This document shows positions 62,633-64,000 of a DNA stretch of 64,000 nucleotides, in pieces. Every line of letters begins with the position of its first letter. Positions within the stretch are counted from its first letter, which is position 1. Below the pieces are notes generated by a model. That model saw nothing but the letters and a program-made list of their open reading frames with translations, had not been told where the DNA came from and searched no databases. The position numbers were made by a program, and so were the translations under genes. The stretch comes from Macrothele yani (taxonomy: Eukaryota > Arthropoda > Arachnida > Araneae > Macrothelidae), in assembly GCA_039090855.1 (NCBI GenBank), contig CM077010.1, forward strand, positions 49,866,905 through 49,930,904, in the 5' to 3' direction.

Positions 62633-63919
62633 CGCGTTTTTACAATTTAGAACATATATATGCAGTAATTTGAATAATTCTTTCAACATGTATTGTCTCA
62701 GCAATCAGGTTATGGCTCTGATTTGGCCTATTTACTATTTATCGTGTAATATAATTTCTCCAAAGTTTCAAAAATTTTCTTATTTTTCTTGTTATTTTTT
62801 ATTTGTCACCCTAGAACAGGAAATGAAACAGCATCTCCGGGTTTTCGTTTGAACACAATGTTTCTTTGCAATTCTGAATTTTTCTGGTATAATTCTACAT
62901 GATGAAAAATAATCTTGTAGAATGAGCGATGACCGCAAGAGTAAATATTTAGTTAATTATAGAATCAACCCATGTGCTTATGTGTATGTATTTCTTGATT
63001 TCGAGGAAATTCCTTGAACGTTTACATTACCTGATGTTATGTTTGTACAAAATGTTCTTCTAATATGCATTATTATATGGAAATTCAAGATAGAATTATC
63101 TACCGAATTTCCTTAAAATGATACCACACTTTGATTTTAAAATAATTCTTCTCAAAATTTGGATTTTGTAGCATTGAAATAGCATCATTATTATAACATG
63201 GTTGCCTATCATAAAAAGTAAAAGCATTTTGTTTCCGTTCAAAGATAATATTTTTTTCATTCTTCCGTGAATAGAAACAGGTGTGTTTTCCAAATTAATA
63301 TGATCCTGACACTTGTCTTTGCACTAAAATTTATCATATATCAGGTGCTTACTTTAAAAATGGTTATTAGTTACCTTCAATGGAGGAAAGCCCCGTGAAA
63401 TGTTTCTGGGAAAGAAAACATTATGAAAAAATCCTGAAATCTTGCAAACCCTCACTCGGCATAGAATTAAAACTCACTTTTGGACGTCGTCTTGATGCCG
63501 GTTTACTTTAGTAGATTTAAAGGGGTGTATAATACACTAAACATTCCCCCAAACGTTCCAGGATGGCATTAATGTTTTCATCATTAAAACTGGATCTCCT
63601 TTTTCTCCACGAAACGTTTGCTTTCTTCTTCAAATTTTGTTTCTTCACTGAGCATTTGCTCCCAGCACTGCTACTTTTATAGCTTCCCTTCTATTGTTGC
63701 ATCATTGTTGAAACTATTTTCATTGTTTTTCTTATTTATTATTATTTTTTTATTTATCTTGTATTTTTTATTCATTGTTTATCTTTTATTGTTATTTTAT
63801 TATTATTAATCTTGTTATTCTTTATTCATTGCTAATTATATTTGTCGTTTTATTATTATTGTTTATCTTGTTACTTTGTATTCATTGTTTATTATATTTA
63901 TTGTTACTTTATTATTACT

Positions 63920-63950
<31 letters not shown>

Positions 63951-64000
63951 CCATGTTATTTTTTATTCATTGTTTATTTTATTATTGATGTATTCAGAAG
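62633..64000. other. AT-rich flank with TTA-type simple sequence
   Basis: No gene recognised. From about 63715 the sequence becomes TTATT/ATTG low-complexity, with a TTA run near 63918-63947, to the window edge. Confidence 0.55.

Noticed and set aside
63715..64000. Telomeric repeat
   Set aside because: The TTATT/TTA-rich tract is irregular and does not follow TTAGG or another telomere unit.

Overview
This window looks like a piece of a large, repeat-rich arthropod nuclear genome. No species can be named from the sequence alone. The reasons are spliceosomal introns with GT/AG borders, many Tc1/mariner transposons with TA target duplications, tRNA-derived SINEs with A-tails, non-LTR and Penelope-like retroelement relics, and a P-superfamily (THAP) transposon. 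There are no bacterial operons, rRNA genes or CRISPR arrays.

Host gene. The only good candidate is a protein kinase on the minus strand. Three short exons (21098-21234, 11141-11226, 3166-3241) join in phase and give, in order, the hinge and helix region, the HRD and DFG segment, and the activation loop with its P+1 motif. The introns of about 9.9 and 7.9 kb are almost entirely transposon debris. Upstream and downstream exons were not found and probably lie partly outside the window.

1-10 kb: Tc1-like fragments, SINE copies with clear target duplications, a rearranged mariner carrying three SINEs, a TTAA-flanked MITE and a 43-bp-arm palindrome, a LINE reverse-transcriptase relic, a second mariner, and a Tc1 element disabled only by nonsense codons plus two catalytic changes. 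10-35 kb: more Tc1 families. The copy at 19.0-20.5 kb has an uninterrupted 337-codon transposase with all three catalytic residues. Also present are tRNA-derived dimeric repeats, inverted-repeat elements and LINE fragments. 35.6-44.2 kb: a degenerate P-like element whose THAP domain is split by a 2.6-kb intron. It is flanked by roughly 1-kb inverted repeats that are themselves built of ~147-bp tandem units. 44.3-48.6 kb: a nearly intact Tc1, a Penelope-like GIY-YIG relic, a possible promoter, and a Tc1 with perfect 29-bp terminal repeats inserted in a satellite unit.

47-62.6 kb: a tandem array of about 18 near-identical ~754-764-bp units with a higher-order four- or five-unit register and diverged edges. 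62.6-64 kb is AT-rich and ends in TTA-type simple sequence.

The window is therefore one split, probably diverged kinase gene embedded in layered mobile elements, next to a homogenised satellite block. Boundaries, spacings and motif positions were read by hand.
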